From contig NZ_CAXBDD010000011.1 of NCBI RefSeq assembly GCF_963974515.1, forward strand, positions 1 to 64,000: a stretch of DNA of 64,000 nt, given 5' to 3'. Both the position numbers and the translations under genes were made by a program. Positions 16,905-26,522 of the stretch are shown here, piece by piece. Positions within the stretch are counted from its first letter, which is position 1. Each line of letters opens with the position of its first letter. The notes beneath the pieces are model-generated. The model ran no database searches. It had not been told where the DNA came from and worked only from the letters and a program-made list of their open reading frames with translations. Source of the DNA: Sunxiuqinia sp963974515. Lineage in GTDB: Bacteria > Bacteroidota > Bacteroidia > Bacteroidales > Prolixibacteraceae.

Positions 16905-19900
16905 AGTATAGGGATTTTAATGATAAATTCTGTGCCTTCTCCTTTTTTTGATTCTACTTTCAACTCCCCACCGTGCGTTTTCACAATATCGTAACTCAAA
17001 CTCAATCCCAATCCAGTTCCCTGCCCGGTGGGTTTGGTCGTAAAGAAAGGCTGAAAGATTTTGTCTTTTATTTCAGCAGGAATGCCTTCTCCATTATCTT
17101 TTACACGGATTTCGACATGGTCGGCAATGTTTTTTGTAGAAACGATAACCGTAGGATTGTAATCAGGTGGTGTTTGTGGTAGAGACAAGGCATGCCTTGT
17201 CTCTACGGGTGTCGTTTTTTCATCGGTTCCGGTTTTTCCATTACCGACCGCATAAAACGCATTATTAATCAAATTCAGCAAAACCCTGCCAATATCCTGT
17301 GGAACAACACTGATTTTTGGTAGCGACTCATCGAAATCAGTTTTGAAATCGGCATGAAACGATTTGTCTTTTGCCCTAAGTCCGTGATAACTCAGCCGCA
17401 AATATTCATCTGCCAGGGCGTTAATGTCGGTGAGTTCTTTTTGTCCATTGCTGGTGCGCGAGTGTTGCAACATGCCTTTTACGATCGCATCGGCACGTTT
17501 GCCATGACGGTTTATTTTTTCTTCATTCTCCTTAATATCGTTAGCAATTTCTTCAGCTAACTGCCTGTTGCCAATTGCCAACTCTTCTTTAAGTTCTTCG
17601 ATCAATTCTTTATTTAAGTCTGAAAAGTTATTGACGAAATTGAGCGGGTTTTGAATCTCGTGGGCTATTCCGGCAGTGAGCTCTCCAAGACTGGCCATTT
17701 TTTCGGATTGGATGAGCTGGGCCTGGGTTGTTTTTAATTTGGTGTACGCTTTTTCAATTTCACGGGCATGCAGAAGTTCACGCTCACGCGATTTTTCCCG
17801 TTCCATTCGGATGGTTCTTTCTTTCTGGTATTTATGAACCTGCCAGATGCTAAAAATCAAGAGCAGCAAATAAAATCCATAAGCCCACCAAGTTCTCCAC
17901 CAAGGCGGCAGGACGGTGATTCCCATACTGGCACCCTCCATATTCCACACCCCAAAACTGTTGGCTCCCCGCACCCGGAAAGTATATTCGCCCGGCGGAA
18001 CATTCGTATACGGAGAAGTTTCGCCATCGCGCACATCCTTTCGCCACTCTTTGTCGTAGCCCTCAAGCATAAATTGCAATTGAATGGATGATGCATCATA
18101 AAAATCGAAACAGGCAAGCGAAAAAGCAAATAAATTCTGATCGTGTGCCAATCGGATTGCTGTCGTTTGCCAGATCGGCTTCTCCAACAAGTCAAAAACT
18201 GCAGTTGGATTCTGATCGCCTAACAGATGAAAACCAGTAATACGGATATCCGGCAGCCGGGTATTTTTATGTTGTAATATCTGAATTGGGTAAAAGGCAT
18301 GGAACCCTCCTTTCCGGCTGAAAAATAATTCCCCGTCGTAAGCAACATAGCCGCTGTTGTAATGGTCATAGGCATTTCGGATACCACTATTGGCGTTATA
18401 AACCGACATGGTTTCAATTTCAGGATCAAACTCAATAATCGAATTTTGGTCGCTTAACCATAGTTTCCCATCAACGGACTTCACCAGAGACAATAGGTAA
18501 TTTGAAGGCAAAAGACTGTTGTTTGGAGTAAATGATTTGAATATCCCGGTGGCTGGATTTAGCTTTTGAAGTCCATTTAACCAATCAGCAAACCAAATGT
18601 TCCCGTCATTATCTTCAGTGATATAGGAGAGCATGCCAAGCTGCTTACCTGCCTTAAAAAAATGTTCTATTCTGTTCGTTTTCGGATTAATCCGGTCTAA
18701 AAACAATGGATTAACTATGTCGCCAAACGGAGATCCTCCTCCCACCCAAATATGCCCTTTTTCATCTTCATAAATAGATCCAACCAAATTTCCACCAAGG
18801 CTGTTTGGATCGTTTGGATCGTGGGCATAGTTTACAATGTCATTTGTTGCCGGGTCGTAGCGAAAAAGGCCTTGCTCCCAACTCCCAAACCAGAAATGGC
18901 CGGAGCGATCATGTAAAACCTCCATAAAAAAATCTTGCGATATGTCATCCGTAATTCCGGGTAGTTGAAAAAACTGGAACCCACCAGTTTCGGGATTTCC
19001 ACGAAATTGCCCTCTGTCTGTACCAACCCAAAGGTACCCTTCCCTGTCTTCCATCAATCCATGGATCATTGTAACCGGTCCTTGAGAATCACCAATTTCA
19101 AAAACTGTTCTAGACCCTGTCCGGCGATCAATCCGTTCGAGATAGGCAGGATTAGCATGTCCTATCCATATATTACCCGATCTATCTTTTAAAATCCCAT
19201 GAGAACCTGATCTTGATTCATCCTCATTCCTTGGAATGTTGAAAAAGGGAAACAGGTCGTCATACAGCTTGACTTTAAGAACTGTCTGACCATCGCCTCC
19301 GGATGTCACCCATAGGGTGCCGTCCTTTGTCTGGTAGGTCTGCCACAGGAAGTCGGTATTAAGGTCGCTTGCATTATTTCCCCTTTTAAAGTGCCGGGTG
19401 ATTCCGGAAGCCGGATCAAACACTTTAAGTCCACCTGGGAAAGCGGTTATCCAGATTCTGCCTTCGTCATCTTCGAAAATTGAAGAAATATGGGTAGACG
19501 AATCAGAAGCAACCGGAACTGGTCCAGCCTGCCAGGGGCCCGATAACTTTTCAGGGTTTTTAGGATCGCTGGTCAGCCTCTTGAAAGTTCCCTTTTCCCT
19601 GTCCATTAAATGCAGGCCATCACCCACTGTACCGATCCAGAAATTGCCTTGGCTGTCTTCCAGAATCGACCTGACTTTGTTGCTGATAAGGGTGGTGGAA
19701 TCTCCTGGGTTATGCAGGTATCGCGTAAATGTTTCGCTTTCGGGATGATACCTGTTTAATCCGCCTTCGCTTGAATTTGTTTCCCATGGAAAACCAGCTC
19801 CAACCCACAGCGTACCCGTTTTATCTACATAAAGCGCTCTGACCCTATTGTACGAAAGTGAGTTTGGATCATCGGAATCATGCTGAAAATGCTTAAACGT

Positions 19901-20404
19901 TCCGGTTTCCGGGTCGTACCGGTCAAGCCCAAGCTCGCCTCCAATCCAGATAAAACCCTGATGGTCTTCTGCAACACAGCTTAATACATTACCACTCAAG
20001 GATTCGGGATTGTCAGGATCATGCTGGTATCTGGTAAAAATCCCCCGTTCGGGCTCGAAAGTAGTCAGCGCTCCCTGCTGCCAGTGTGTCATCCAAAGCG
20101 TGCCATTGGAATCAAGAAACACTGATTCAATATAATCGTTTGACAACGAATTCGGGTTATTGACATCGTAGCGGTAAATCACAAACTTTTGCCCATCGTA
20201 ACGGATCAGGCCTCCCTGCGTGGCAAACCAGAGGAAACCTGTTTTATCCTGTACCATTCCCTGTACACTGTTCCCATAAGTATCCCCGGGCAGTCTAAAA
20301 ACTTCAAATCTGGGATTAAAATTCCGCACATCTGCTGCACTCCTTTGCTGTGCGAAGAGTTGTATGCAAAATAAAAGTGTAAAAATCCCAAACAGTATTT
20401 TCAT
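16901..20404 (-). CDS. Beta-propeller histidine kinase (two-component regulator propeller type)
   Basis: 1167 residues. A signal peptide (MKILFGIFTLLFCIQLFAQQ) leads to a periplasmic double propeller of many repeats of the kind 'GFLWFATQGGLIRYD' / 'GTLWVG' (~30-700), then a Y_Y_Y domain (~745-815), one membrane helix (WAYGFYLLLLIFSIWQV) and a cytoplasmic kinase core with GIAHEIQNPLN, LINNAFYAV and GQGTGLGLSLSYDIV. Unlike the common hybrid members it has no receiver and no AraC domain. Its start codon overlaps the stop of a decayed kinase (20401-20616). It heads the chain NTF2-like, decarboxylase, FIST, kinase, kinase. Confidence 0.92.
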   Translation of the reverse strand: MKILFGIFTLLFCIQLFAQQRSAADVRNFNPRFEVFRLPGDTYGNSVQGMVQDKTGFLWFATQGGLIRYDGQKFVIYRYDVNNPNSLSNDYIESVFLDSNGTLWMTHWQQGALTTFEPERGIFTRYQHDPDNPESLSGNVLSCVAEDHQGFIWIGGELGLDRYDPETGTFKHFQHDSDDPNSLSYNRVRALYVDKTGTLWVGAGFPWETNSSEGGLNRYHPESETFTRYLHNPGDSTTLISNKVRSILEDSQGNFWIGTVGDGLHLMDREKGTFKRLTSDPKNPEKLSGPWQAGPVPVASDSSTHISSIFEDDEGRIWITAFPGGLKVFDPASGITRHFKRGNNASDLNTDFLWQTYQTKDGTLWVTSGGDGQTVLKVKLYDDLFPFFNIPRNEDESRSGSHGILKDRSGNIWIGHANPAYLERIDRRTGSRTVFEIGDSQGPVTMIHGLMEDREGYLWVGTDRGQFRGNPETGGFQFFQLPGITDDISQDFFMEVLHDRSGHFWFGSWEQGLFRYDPATNDIVNYAHDPNDPNSLGGNLVGSIYEDEKGHIWVGGGSPFGDIVNPLFLDRINPKTNRIEHFFKAGKQLGMLSYITEDNDGNIWFADWLNGLQKLNPATGIFKSFTPNNSLLPSNYLLSLVKSVDGKLWLSDQNSIIEFDPEIETMSVYNANSGIRNAYDHYNSGYVAYDGELFFSRKGGFHAFYPIQILQHKNTRLPDIRITGFHLLGDQNPTAVFDLLEKPIWQTTAIRLAHDQNLFAFSLACFDFYDASSIQLQFMLEGYDKEWRKDVRDGETSPYTNVPPGEYTFRVRGANSFGVWNMEGASMGITVLPPWWRTWWAYGFYLLLLIFSIWQVHKYQKERTIRMEREKSRERELLHAREIEKAYTKLKTTQAQLIQSEKMASLGELTAGIAHEIQNPLNFVNNFSDLNKELIEELKEELAIGNRQLAEEIANDIKENEEKINRHGKRADAIVKGMLQHSRTSNGQKELTDINALADEYLRLSYHGLRAKDKSFHADFKTDFDESLPKISVVPQDIGRVLLNLINNAFYAVGNGKTGTDEKTTPVETRHALSLPQTPPDYNPTVIVSTKNIADHVEIRVKDNGEGIPAEIKDKIFQPFFTTKPTGQGTGLGLSLSYDIVKTHGGELKVESKKGEGTEFIIKIPIL

Positions 20405-20616
20405 AATTGGCCGTTTTTCAGTGGTAATCGAATAATAAACTGTGTGCCCGTTCGTTGGTTACTGCTTTCATTTCCCCGCCACGCGCTTTTACGACATCGA
20501 TAATTCAACTCAAACCCAACCCTTTTCACTGGCAAGACTCCAATCCGTTTCGATAAACTGGTCGTCTTTCTTTTGATAAACTCACCTCCAACAACCAGAA
20601 CTATCAGGGAAAACAA
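20401..20616 (-). pseudogene. Remnant of a fifth histidine kinase (C-terminus)
   Basis: The minus frame ends GTQFIIRLPLKNGQL, matching the C-terminal GTEFIIKIP of the sister kinases. Just before it, another frame (20461-20505) reads IDVVKARGGEMKAV, the equivalent of YDIVKTHGGELKVE. A one-base insertion after the Tyr codon and a second compensating shift are needed to join them. Upstream of this only faint echoes of the TTKPTGQGTGLGLS box remain. Its TGA overlaps the ATG of the propeller kinase, so an intact kinase once stood directly upstream in the same operon. Confidence 0.7.
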
Positions 20617-21068
20617 GCAACGGAACGATGCAAAATATTTTGGGTTTCATTGTTAATAATTGATTGAAATTCTTTAGCAATACCTGAATACAATTTAAAA
20701 CATTTGTGAATAAAATACCAATTTATCCGAATATATTATTCAGATTGAAAGTTTTGTAAGTCAATAATTTATATAATCTTGCGTTTTGTTGTGATCCGAT
20801 GAGAAAACAGTGCTTACAGGGCACAAAAATTACAAGCGAAATGGCTGATAAAATGCTATTACCTTTAAAAAGATGAGCAGACCTGCACTTACAAAAAAAA
20901 TCCTAAAAGATTAAAAAATCAATCCGCATTTTCTTCAATTCGTGTATCCACAGGTTGCCTAACCCAGGGGTTGAGACTTTTTTTGAAGGACGGCCCAGGT
21001 TAAGTATTGATGATCGCTGGGGTACCTGCGCGTACTTATGGGACGCCCAGCAGACTTTAGGACATAAA
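20617..21068. other. Intergenic stretch, no gene supported
   Basis: The left part (to ~20800) is AT-rich and could hold the promoter of the kinase operon; a weak minus-strand TATATTCG lies at 20735-20728. The right part (~20935-21060) is more GC-rich and differs in composition. A 74-codon minus frame crosses it and the adjacent terminator, but it has no family-like features and I do not accept it as a gene. Confidence 0.5.
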
Positions 21069-21094
21069 AAAGGCAAGCCTCTCGGCCTGCCTTT
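21069..21094 (-). terminator. Terminator of the glycogen operon
   Basis: Arms AAAGGCAAGCC and GGCCTGCCTTT (one mismatch) with a TCTC loop, followed on the minus strand by a run of six T. It lies 24 bases after the phosphorylase stop. Confidence 0.85.
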
Positions 21095-21117
21095 CCCTAT
21101 TTGGTAGCGATTTATTT

Positions 21118-23697
21118 TTATAACCAACGTAAATAATTGAAATCCTGCCGGTGTGGAAGGAGTGCATTCTTCGGAAACATGCGGATCGCATAGTTGTAAG
21201 CTCCCGGATGCGTTAAATGAAGGTCGAGCTTGTAAGTAGTCAGCCCGTCTTCAGTCTTGAGCATATTAAACTCCTTGCATTCGACCAACTCCGGATCATC
21301 ACCTCCTCCGTTTTCCGTCATCACAATTTCAACTCCAATTTCATCAGGCGACAGCCCTTTCAAGTCCAGAACCACCTGCGCCGGATAGTCCTCTCCAATC
21401 CGGATGGCATTAGTAATTCCATCAGCAATTTCAAGTTCCCTGACTTCAATGTCGTCCCATTTTTCGGCGATCTTGCTCTTCCAACTGACCATTTCCCGGG
21501 CTAATTTAAAGTCATCGGCTTTCAACAGTTTTCCGCGTTCAGCCTGCGGCACGTAAAAGCGTTCCTGATAGTCACGAATCATCCGGCTTGTTGTGAAGTT
21601 AGGGGCCACCTGCGCTTGCGTTTTCTTAATGTATCCCACCCATTCTTCCGGAACATCGTTGCTATTCCGGTTGTAAAAGGCCGGTACAATCTCATCTTCA
21701 AACAAGTTGTAAATGGTTTGCGCGTCCAGTTCATCCTGAAAATCCTGAACATCGTAAGAACGCTCCAGTGGTAAAGCCCAGCCGGCGCCTTCCTTGTAAC
21801 CTTCCACCCACCAACCGTCCAATACGGAGAAGTGAAGGGTACCGTTCATCACGCCTTTCTCGCCGCTGGTTCCTGAGGCTTCCAATGGGCGGGTGGGTGT
21901 ATTTAACCAGATATCAACTCCCTGAAGCAGTTGCTTGGCCAGGTTCATGTCGTAATTTTGAAGAAACAGGATTTTACCTAAGAACTCCGGTCGCTTTGAA
22001 ATTTCCACAATATATTTAATCAAATCCTGCCCCGCTTTGTCGGCCGGATGGGCTTTCCCCGCAAAAATAAACTGCACGGGCCGATCGGGGTTGTTAACAA
22101 TCTCGGCCAGTCGGTCAAGGTTTCGAAAAAGCAGGTGTGCTCTCTTGTAAGTCGCAAAGCGTCGTGCAAAACCAATGGTCAGTGCTTTGGGGTTTAATGA
22201 GCTGAGCACCTCGGTGATCAATTTTGGGTTTTCGTTGCGTTTCACCCAGTTATCAGTAAAACGTCCCTTGATGTAATCAATTAGTTTGGAGCGAAGATTC
22301 TGCTTCAGGTCCCAAATTTCCTGGTCAGGTACCTTATAAATCTTATCCCACAAATCGAAATCCAACTGATTATTCGTAAAATCTTTTCCAAAGTATTTTA
22401 GGTGAATGGCTTTCCACTCTTTTGCAGTCCAGGTAGAATAATGTACTCCGTTTGTGACATAGCCAATATTTAATTCTTCAGATAAATAACCTTGAAACAA
22501 CGGTCTTAAGATGTCTTTCGACACATCGCCATGTAACATACTAACCCCATTGATTCCCTGTGACAGGTTGGCCGCCAAAAAGCTCATATTGAAATGATCT
22601 TCGTATGGTGCCACTTTTCCAAGCATCACAAATTCATCCCAGTTCAGGTTGATCTTGCCCGGATAATCTTTCATGTACATGGCAAACAGATCCTGATGGA
22701 AGGAATCGTGGCCGGCTGGCACCGGTGTGTGGGTTGTAAACAAGGTCGATGCCCTTACCACTTCTTTGGCCTCGGCATAGGTGAGCTTGTCTTCAACGAC
22801 CAGGTTGTGGATTCGCTCCAAACCAATCATGGCTGCGTGTCCCTCATTGCAGTGATAAATATCGGCATCGGTGTGTCCCAGCTTTTTCAAAGCGCGAATT
22901 CCGCCAAGGCCCAGTAACATTTCCTGTTTCAGCCGGTTTTCATTATCGCCTCCATACAGGTGATGCGTCACAAAACGATCGTTTTCGTTGTTGGCATCAA
23001 AGTCAGCATCGAGCAAATAAAGGCTTACCGAACCAATTTTTACCTCCCAAACCTGGGCATGAATGACGCGCCCTGGATACTCCACTTCAACGTGTACCCA
23101 ATTGCCATCTTTGTCGAATGCCGGCTGAACCGGAATTTTTGAAAATTGCTGGGCTTCGTAATTGGCCATCTGGTCGCCTTGCAAGGAAATAACCTGCTTG
23201 AAATAACCGTAACGGTACAGTAATCCCACGGCTACCAAGTTAGCCTTGGAATCACTAGCCTCCTTCAGGTAGTCTCCAGCCAGTATTCCCAGACCTCCTG
23301 AGAAAATCTTCAGGCTGTCGTGCAGTCCGTATTCCATACTGAAATAAGCAATTTTGGGGCCCACCTTCTGCTCCCGCTCCTTCTGGTAGTTTTGGAAGCG
23401 TTCGTAAATTTCATCCATTTCGAGGATGAACGCTTCGTTGTGTTCCAGCTGTTTAAATCGCTGATAGCTTACTTGCTCCAGCAAAACAATGGGATTATGG
23501 GCCGATTCTTCCCATATTTCTTCATCTATTTTCGCAAATAACTCACGTGTTTCCGTATTCCAAACCCACCACAGGTTTTTGCTCAACTCTTTCAGAGGAG
23601 CTAGTTTTTCAGGAATGTTTGATTCAACAAACAATTTTTTCCAATTTGGCATATCCACAACAGGTCCTTTTATAAATCTTACACCTTCTGTATTCAT
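21118..23697 (-). CDS. glgP: Alpha-glucan (glycogen) phosphorylase
   Basis: 859 residues from ATG 23695-23697; the frame reaches 23706 only through a TTG. The enzyme releases glucose-1-phosphate from alpha-1,4-glucan using phosphate and PLP. The PLP segment reads EASGTSGEKGVMNGTLHFSV with the lysine at ~614. The N-terminal DUF3417-type region (residues ~20-115, with NLWWVWN) and the sequence EYGLHDSLKIFSGGLGILAGD mark the bacterial/archaeal short-type alpha-glucan phosphorylases. No signal peptide. Last gene of the leftward glycogen operon, followed by a strong terminator. Confidence 0.93.
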   Translation of the reverse strand: MNTEGVRFIKGPVVDMPNWKKLFVESNIPEKLAPLKELSKNLWWVWNTETRELFAKIDEEIWEESAHNPIVLLEQVSYQRFKQLEHNEAFILEMDEIYERFQNYQKEREQKVGPKIAYFSMEYGLHDSLKIFSGGLGILAGDYLKEASDSKANLVAVGLLYRYGYFKQVISLQGDQMANYEAQQFSKIPVQPAFDKDGNWVHVEVEYPGRVIHAQVWEVKIGSVSLYLLDADFDANNENDRFVTHHLYGGDNENRLKQEMLLGLGGIRALKKLGHTDADIYHCNEGHAAMIGLERIHNLVVEDKLTYAEAKEVVRASTLFTTHTPVPAGHDSFHQDLFAMYMKDYPGKINLNWDEFVMLGKVAPYEDHFNMSFLAANLSQGINGVSMLHGDVSKDILRPLFQGYLSEELNIGYVTNGVHYSTWTAKEWKAIHLKYFGKDFTNNQLDFDLWDKIYKVPDQEIWDLKQNLRSKLIDYIKGRFTDNWVKRNENPKLITEVLSSLNPKALTIGFARRFATYKRAHLLFRNLDRLAEIVNNPDRPVQFIFAGKAHPADKAGQDLIKYIVEISKRPEFLGKILFLQNYDMNLAKQLLQGVDIWLNTPTRPLEASGTSGEKGVMNGTLHFSVLDGWWVEGYKEGAGWALPLERSYDVQDFQDELDAQTIYNLFEDEIVPAFYNRNSNDVPEEWVGYIKKTQAQVAPNFTTSRMIRDYQERFYVPQAERGKLLKADDFKLAREMVSWKSKIAEKWDDIEVRELEIADGITNAIRIGEDYPAQVVLDLKGLSPDEIGVEIVMTENGGGDDPELVECKEFNMLKTEDGLTTYKLDLHLTHPGAYNYAIRMFPKNALLPHRQDFNYLRWL

Positions 23698-23841
23698 CTC
23701 CGTCAAAATAAATTATATTACTATGAAAATCAGTTCACTCCCAGCATTAAATATGCTGAACTAAAAAGAGATGTAAAAGTATAAAAACTTTCATTCAAAG
23801 ATTTTTACGCCTCTTCAAGATGTTCAAGATTCTGGTTAAAC

Positions 23842-25197
23842 TTACTTTTTACTTTTTGCTCCAGTTGAAGCGGTCTTACGTTTGGTTGCAGTTTTACTCG
23901 TTTTTTTCCGGGCATGAAGATGGGCTATTTCCAACTCGTATTTTTTTAGTTTCTCGTCCTTTTCAAGCAAAGCTTTATTCAAAACAGCCAACTTAACTTC
24001 CAATTCACTTTCTGGAACAAACGTATTCAATCTTAGTTTAAAATCGCTGAAAACATTCATGTAATTAATAAATGCTTCGTAGGGACTTTCGTATGGATTG
24101 AAGTAGTTGTGTACTTCTCCGTCAGAGAAAAACTTTGTACTCATATAATAAAAATGATCGCTCACCTGAAGGTAGCTCCAGTCTTTATTTAAGGCTTCAT
24201 CGCTTATTTTTGCCATTCGGTCTTTCAGTTCATACACTTTATTGAAAGCTTCCTGTTGCATTTCATTTCCCAGCCAGGCTGTCAAATCACGTTCTTCATC
24301 GGCCCATGAAATGGTATTGGGCACGTTTACTGCCGATACAGGCTGAAAGTCGTCGGCAATTTCGGAAGGCGTAGCAAACCGGAAAGCCGACTGGTTAAAG
24401 ACCGTATCAGGCAAATGCTCCATAAACCGGAAGATCCCGGATTCTTCGGACTGGTGCTCGCCAAAGGTTTCGTAGTCCATGAAAAGATTAATGATCTCAT
24501 CTTTCTTATCTGCACTGATCCAACGGACAAACTTTTCGGTGGTCAGCGGATATTCGCTCCAGGCTTGATTAGAGAACCGGAAGGCAATGTCGTCACTCAG
24601 TTTGAAGTTGCGCATCAAAACCTTTAGCCGGGGATTTATGGCATTACAATATAAAAAGTTAGGCGATTTCCAGCCCAAAACATGTTTGGCTCCTTCGGTT
24701 AAAACAGCTTTAAACCCCATGTCGGCAACTGCCGCTCCTATTTCGTCCGAGTAGACCATCTCAGTATTTCGAAACACGGTGGGCCGCTGTCCGAAATAGT
24801 GTTTCATAGCATCACTGTGTTTATCAACCTGCTCTTTGAACAGTTCTTTGCTTTTTAAAGCCACTAGCGAGTGGGAATAAGTTTCGGCCAAAAATTCAAC
24901 CTGTCCTGTTTTTGCCAGTTCCTGAAATGATTCCAACACTTCAGGAGCATACAGCTCAAACTGCTCCAGAGCTGTTCCGGTAATGGAAAAGGCGACTTTG
25001 AATTTCCCCTTATGCTTCTTAATTAACTCAAGCATCAGTTTATTCGCCGGCAAATAACAATGCTCAGCAACTTTTCTCAGAATAGTCTCATTCGCGTAGT
25101 CATCGTAATAATAGTGATCGTTGCCAATATCGAAAAAACGGTAACGACGGTAACGAAAAGGCTGATGAACTTGAAAGTATAAACAGATGGCTTTCAT
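23842..25197 (-). CDS. Glycoside hydrolase family 57 (alpha-amylase-like)
   Basis: 451 residues. The GH57 start motif HQPFRYRRY (from ~11), the AETYSHSLVAL segment and DYETFGEHQ (~240) are present. The family includes retaining alpha-amylases, 4-alpha-glucanotransferases and branching enzymes; the short form without a signal peptide suggests an intracellular enzyme on glycogen or maltodextrin. The C-terminus is a coiled coil followed by a Lys/Ser/Thr-rich tail (ARKKTSKTATKRKT). It lies 12 bases after the glycosyltransferase gene in the glycogen operon, fitting a role in alpha-glucan turnover. Confidence 0.9.
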   Translation of the reverse strand: MKAICLYFQVHQPFRYRRYRFFDIGNDHYYYDDYANETILRKVAEHCYLPANKLMLELIKKHKGKFKVAFSITGTALEQFELYAPEVLESFQELAKTGQVEFLAETYSHSLVALKSKELFKEQVDKHSDAMKHYFGQRPTVFRNTEMVYSDEIGAAVADMGFKAVLTEGAKHVLGWKSPNFLYCNAINPRLKVLMRNFKLSDDIAFRFSNQAWSEYPLTTEKFVRWISADKKDEIINLFMDYETFGEHQSEESGIFRFMEHLPDTVFNQSAFRFATPSEIADDFQPVSAVNVPNTISWADEERDLTAWLGNEMQQEAFNKVYELKDRMAKISDEALNKDWSYLQVSDHFYYMSTKFFSDGEVHNYFNPYESPYEAFINYMNVFSDFKLRLNTFVPESELEVKLAVLNKALLEKDEKLKKYELEIAHLHARKKTSKTATKRKTASTGAKSKK

Positions 25198-25209
25198 ATC
25201 TCTTGTTTT

Positions 25210-26502
25210 TTAATCGATTTTTAACGCTTCATAATATACATCGCGGACATTCTTTGCCGAGTTTTTCCACTGCAGGCTGTCCACTTCCTTTTTTCCATGT
25301 TTCATAAACATATTCCACATACCAGGATAATTTAGCAGCCCGTAGATGGCGTCGGCCATGGCGTGCACATCCCAATAATCGGTCTTTACTGCGTATTTCA
25401 GAATTTCGGCAACTCCCGACTGGTTGGAGATAATGACCGGAACATTGGTCTGCATGGCTTCCAACGGAACAATTCCAAAAGGCTCGGAGACCGAGGGCAT
25501 CACAAACACATCACTCATGCGAAACATATCAAAAACATCATCGCCTTTCAAAAAGCCGGTGAAGTGAAAATAGTCGGATATCTTCAGTTCGGCAGCTCGT
25601 TTCACCATGCCATTCATCATATCGCCGCTACCAGCCATCACAAAACGAACATTTTTCATCCGCTTGAGCACCAGGTTCGCGGCTTCAACAAAGTACTCGG
25701 GTCCTTTCTGCATGGTTATTCGGCCTAAAAAGGTGACAATTTTTTCTTCCACCCCCTTTTTCAATCGCACTTTTTCTTCCTGGCTGATGGGTTCGACGGC
25801 ATTGTAAACCGTAGTCACCTTAGCGGGATCGATTCCATATTTTTCAATAACAATCCTCCGGGTCATATTGCTCACCGTGATGATTTTATCGGCTGCAAGC
25901 ATCCCTCTTTGCTCAATGCCGAAAACTTGCGGATTGACGCTGCCGCCACTCCGGTCAAAATCAGTAGCATGAACATGAATCACCAAGGGCTTTCCGCTGG
26001 CTTCCTTCGCTGCAATTCCGGCCGGATAGGCCAACCAGTCGTGGGCATGAATCAGGTCAAACTCCTGATCTCGGGCTATGACTTCGGCTACCAACGAATA
26101 TTTGTAAATTTCATGCAACAAGTCTTTTCCATACGTGCCGCTAAATTCGAGGCGCCCATCCTCATCGGTTTCTACAAAGCGGGTTTTTTGAGAATACTTT
26201 TTACTACTCAGTTTCCAAAACTCCTCTGGATCCATATAGGGCACCATCCCCGATTCAACTTCATAATAGTCAATTTTCTTTTGAAGGTCGCGAAAATGAA
26301 TTTTTTTTCGGGTGATAGGCACTTCGTTGGCCCCCAATAGTCTCATGCTTGATTGATCCTCGTCACCATGAGCTTTAGGAACAACAAAGATCACTTCAAC
26401 ATCCTTGTATTCAGCCAAGCCCCTTGTTAAACCGTAACAAGCTGTCCCTAATCCCCCAGATATATGTGGAGGGAACTCCCAACCAAACATTAAAACTTTC
26501 AT
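25210..26502 (-). CDS. GT4-family glycosyltransferase, probable glycogen synthase
   Basis: 430 residues with a GT-B fold. The N-terminus WEFPPHISGGLGTACYGLTR is the donor/acceptor loop of starch and glycogen synthase-like GT4/GT5 enzymes. The C-terminal domain has GRITMQKGPEYF and the E-x7-E motif in SEPFGIVPLEAM. It would add glucose from an ADP- or UDP-glucose donor to the growing alpha-glucan. Length and start resemble the 'glycogen/starch synthase' of Bacteroidota. It sits between the debranching enzyme and the GH57 enzyme. Confidence 0.88.
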   Translation of the reverse strand: MKVLMFGWEFPPHISGGLGTACYGLTRGLAEYKDVEVIFVVPKAHGDEDQSSMRLLGANEVPITRKKIHFRDLQKKIDYYEVESGMVPYMDPEEFWKLSSKKYSQKTRFVETDEDGRLEFSGTYGKDLLHEIYKYSLVAEVIARDQEFDLIHAHDWLAYPAGIAAKEASGKPLVIHVHATDFDRSGGSVNPQVFGIEQRGMLAADKIITVSNMTRRIVIEKYGIDPAKVTTVYNAVEPISQEEKVRLKKGVEEKIVTFLGRITMQKGPEYFVEAANLVLKRMKNVRFVMAGSGDMMNGMVKRAAELKISDYFHFTGFLKGDDVFDMFRMSDVFVMPSVSEPFGIVPLEAMQTNVPVIISNQSGVAEILKYAVKTDYWDVHAMADAIYGLLNYPGMWNMFMKHGKKEVDSLQWKNSAKNVRDVYYEALKID

Positions 26503-26522
26503 ATGTATTCTATTTTAAAAAA

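Noticed and set aside
20945..20960. DnaA-box-like TATCCACA near 20.95 kb
   Set aside because: Single copy, one mismatch, and no AT-rich unwinding element or dnaA/dnaN nearby; not an origin.
20903..21127. 74-codon minus frame after the phosphorylase gene
   Set aside because: It runs through the operon terminator and overlaps the end of the phosphorylase gene; no protein-like features.
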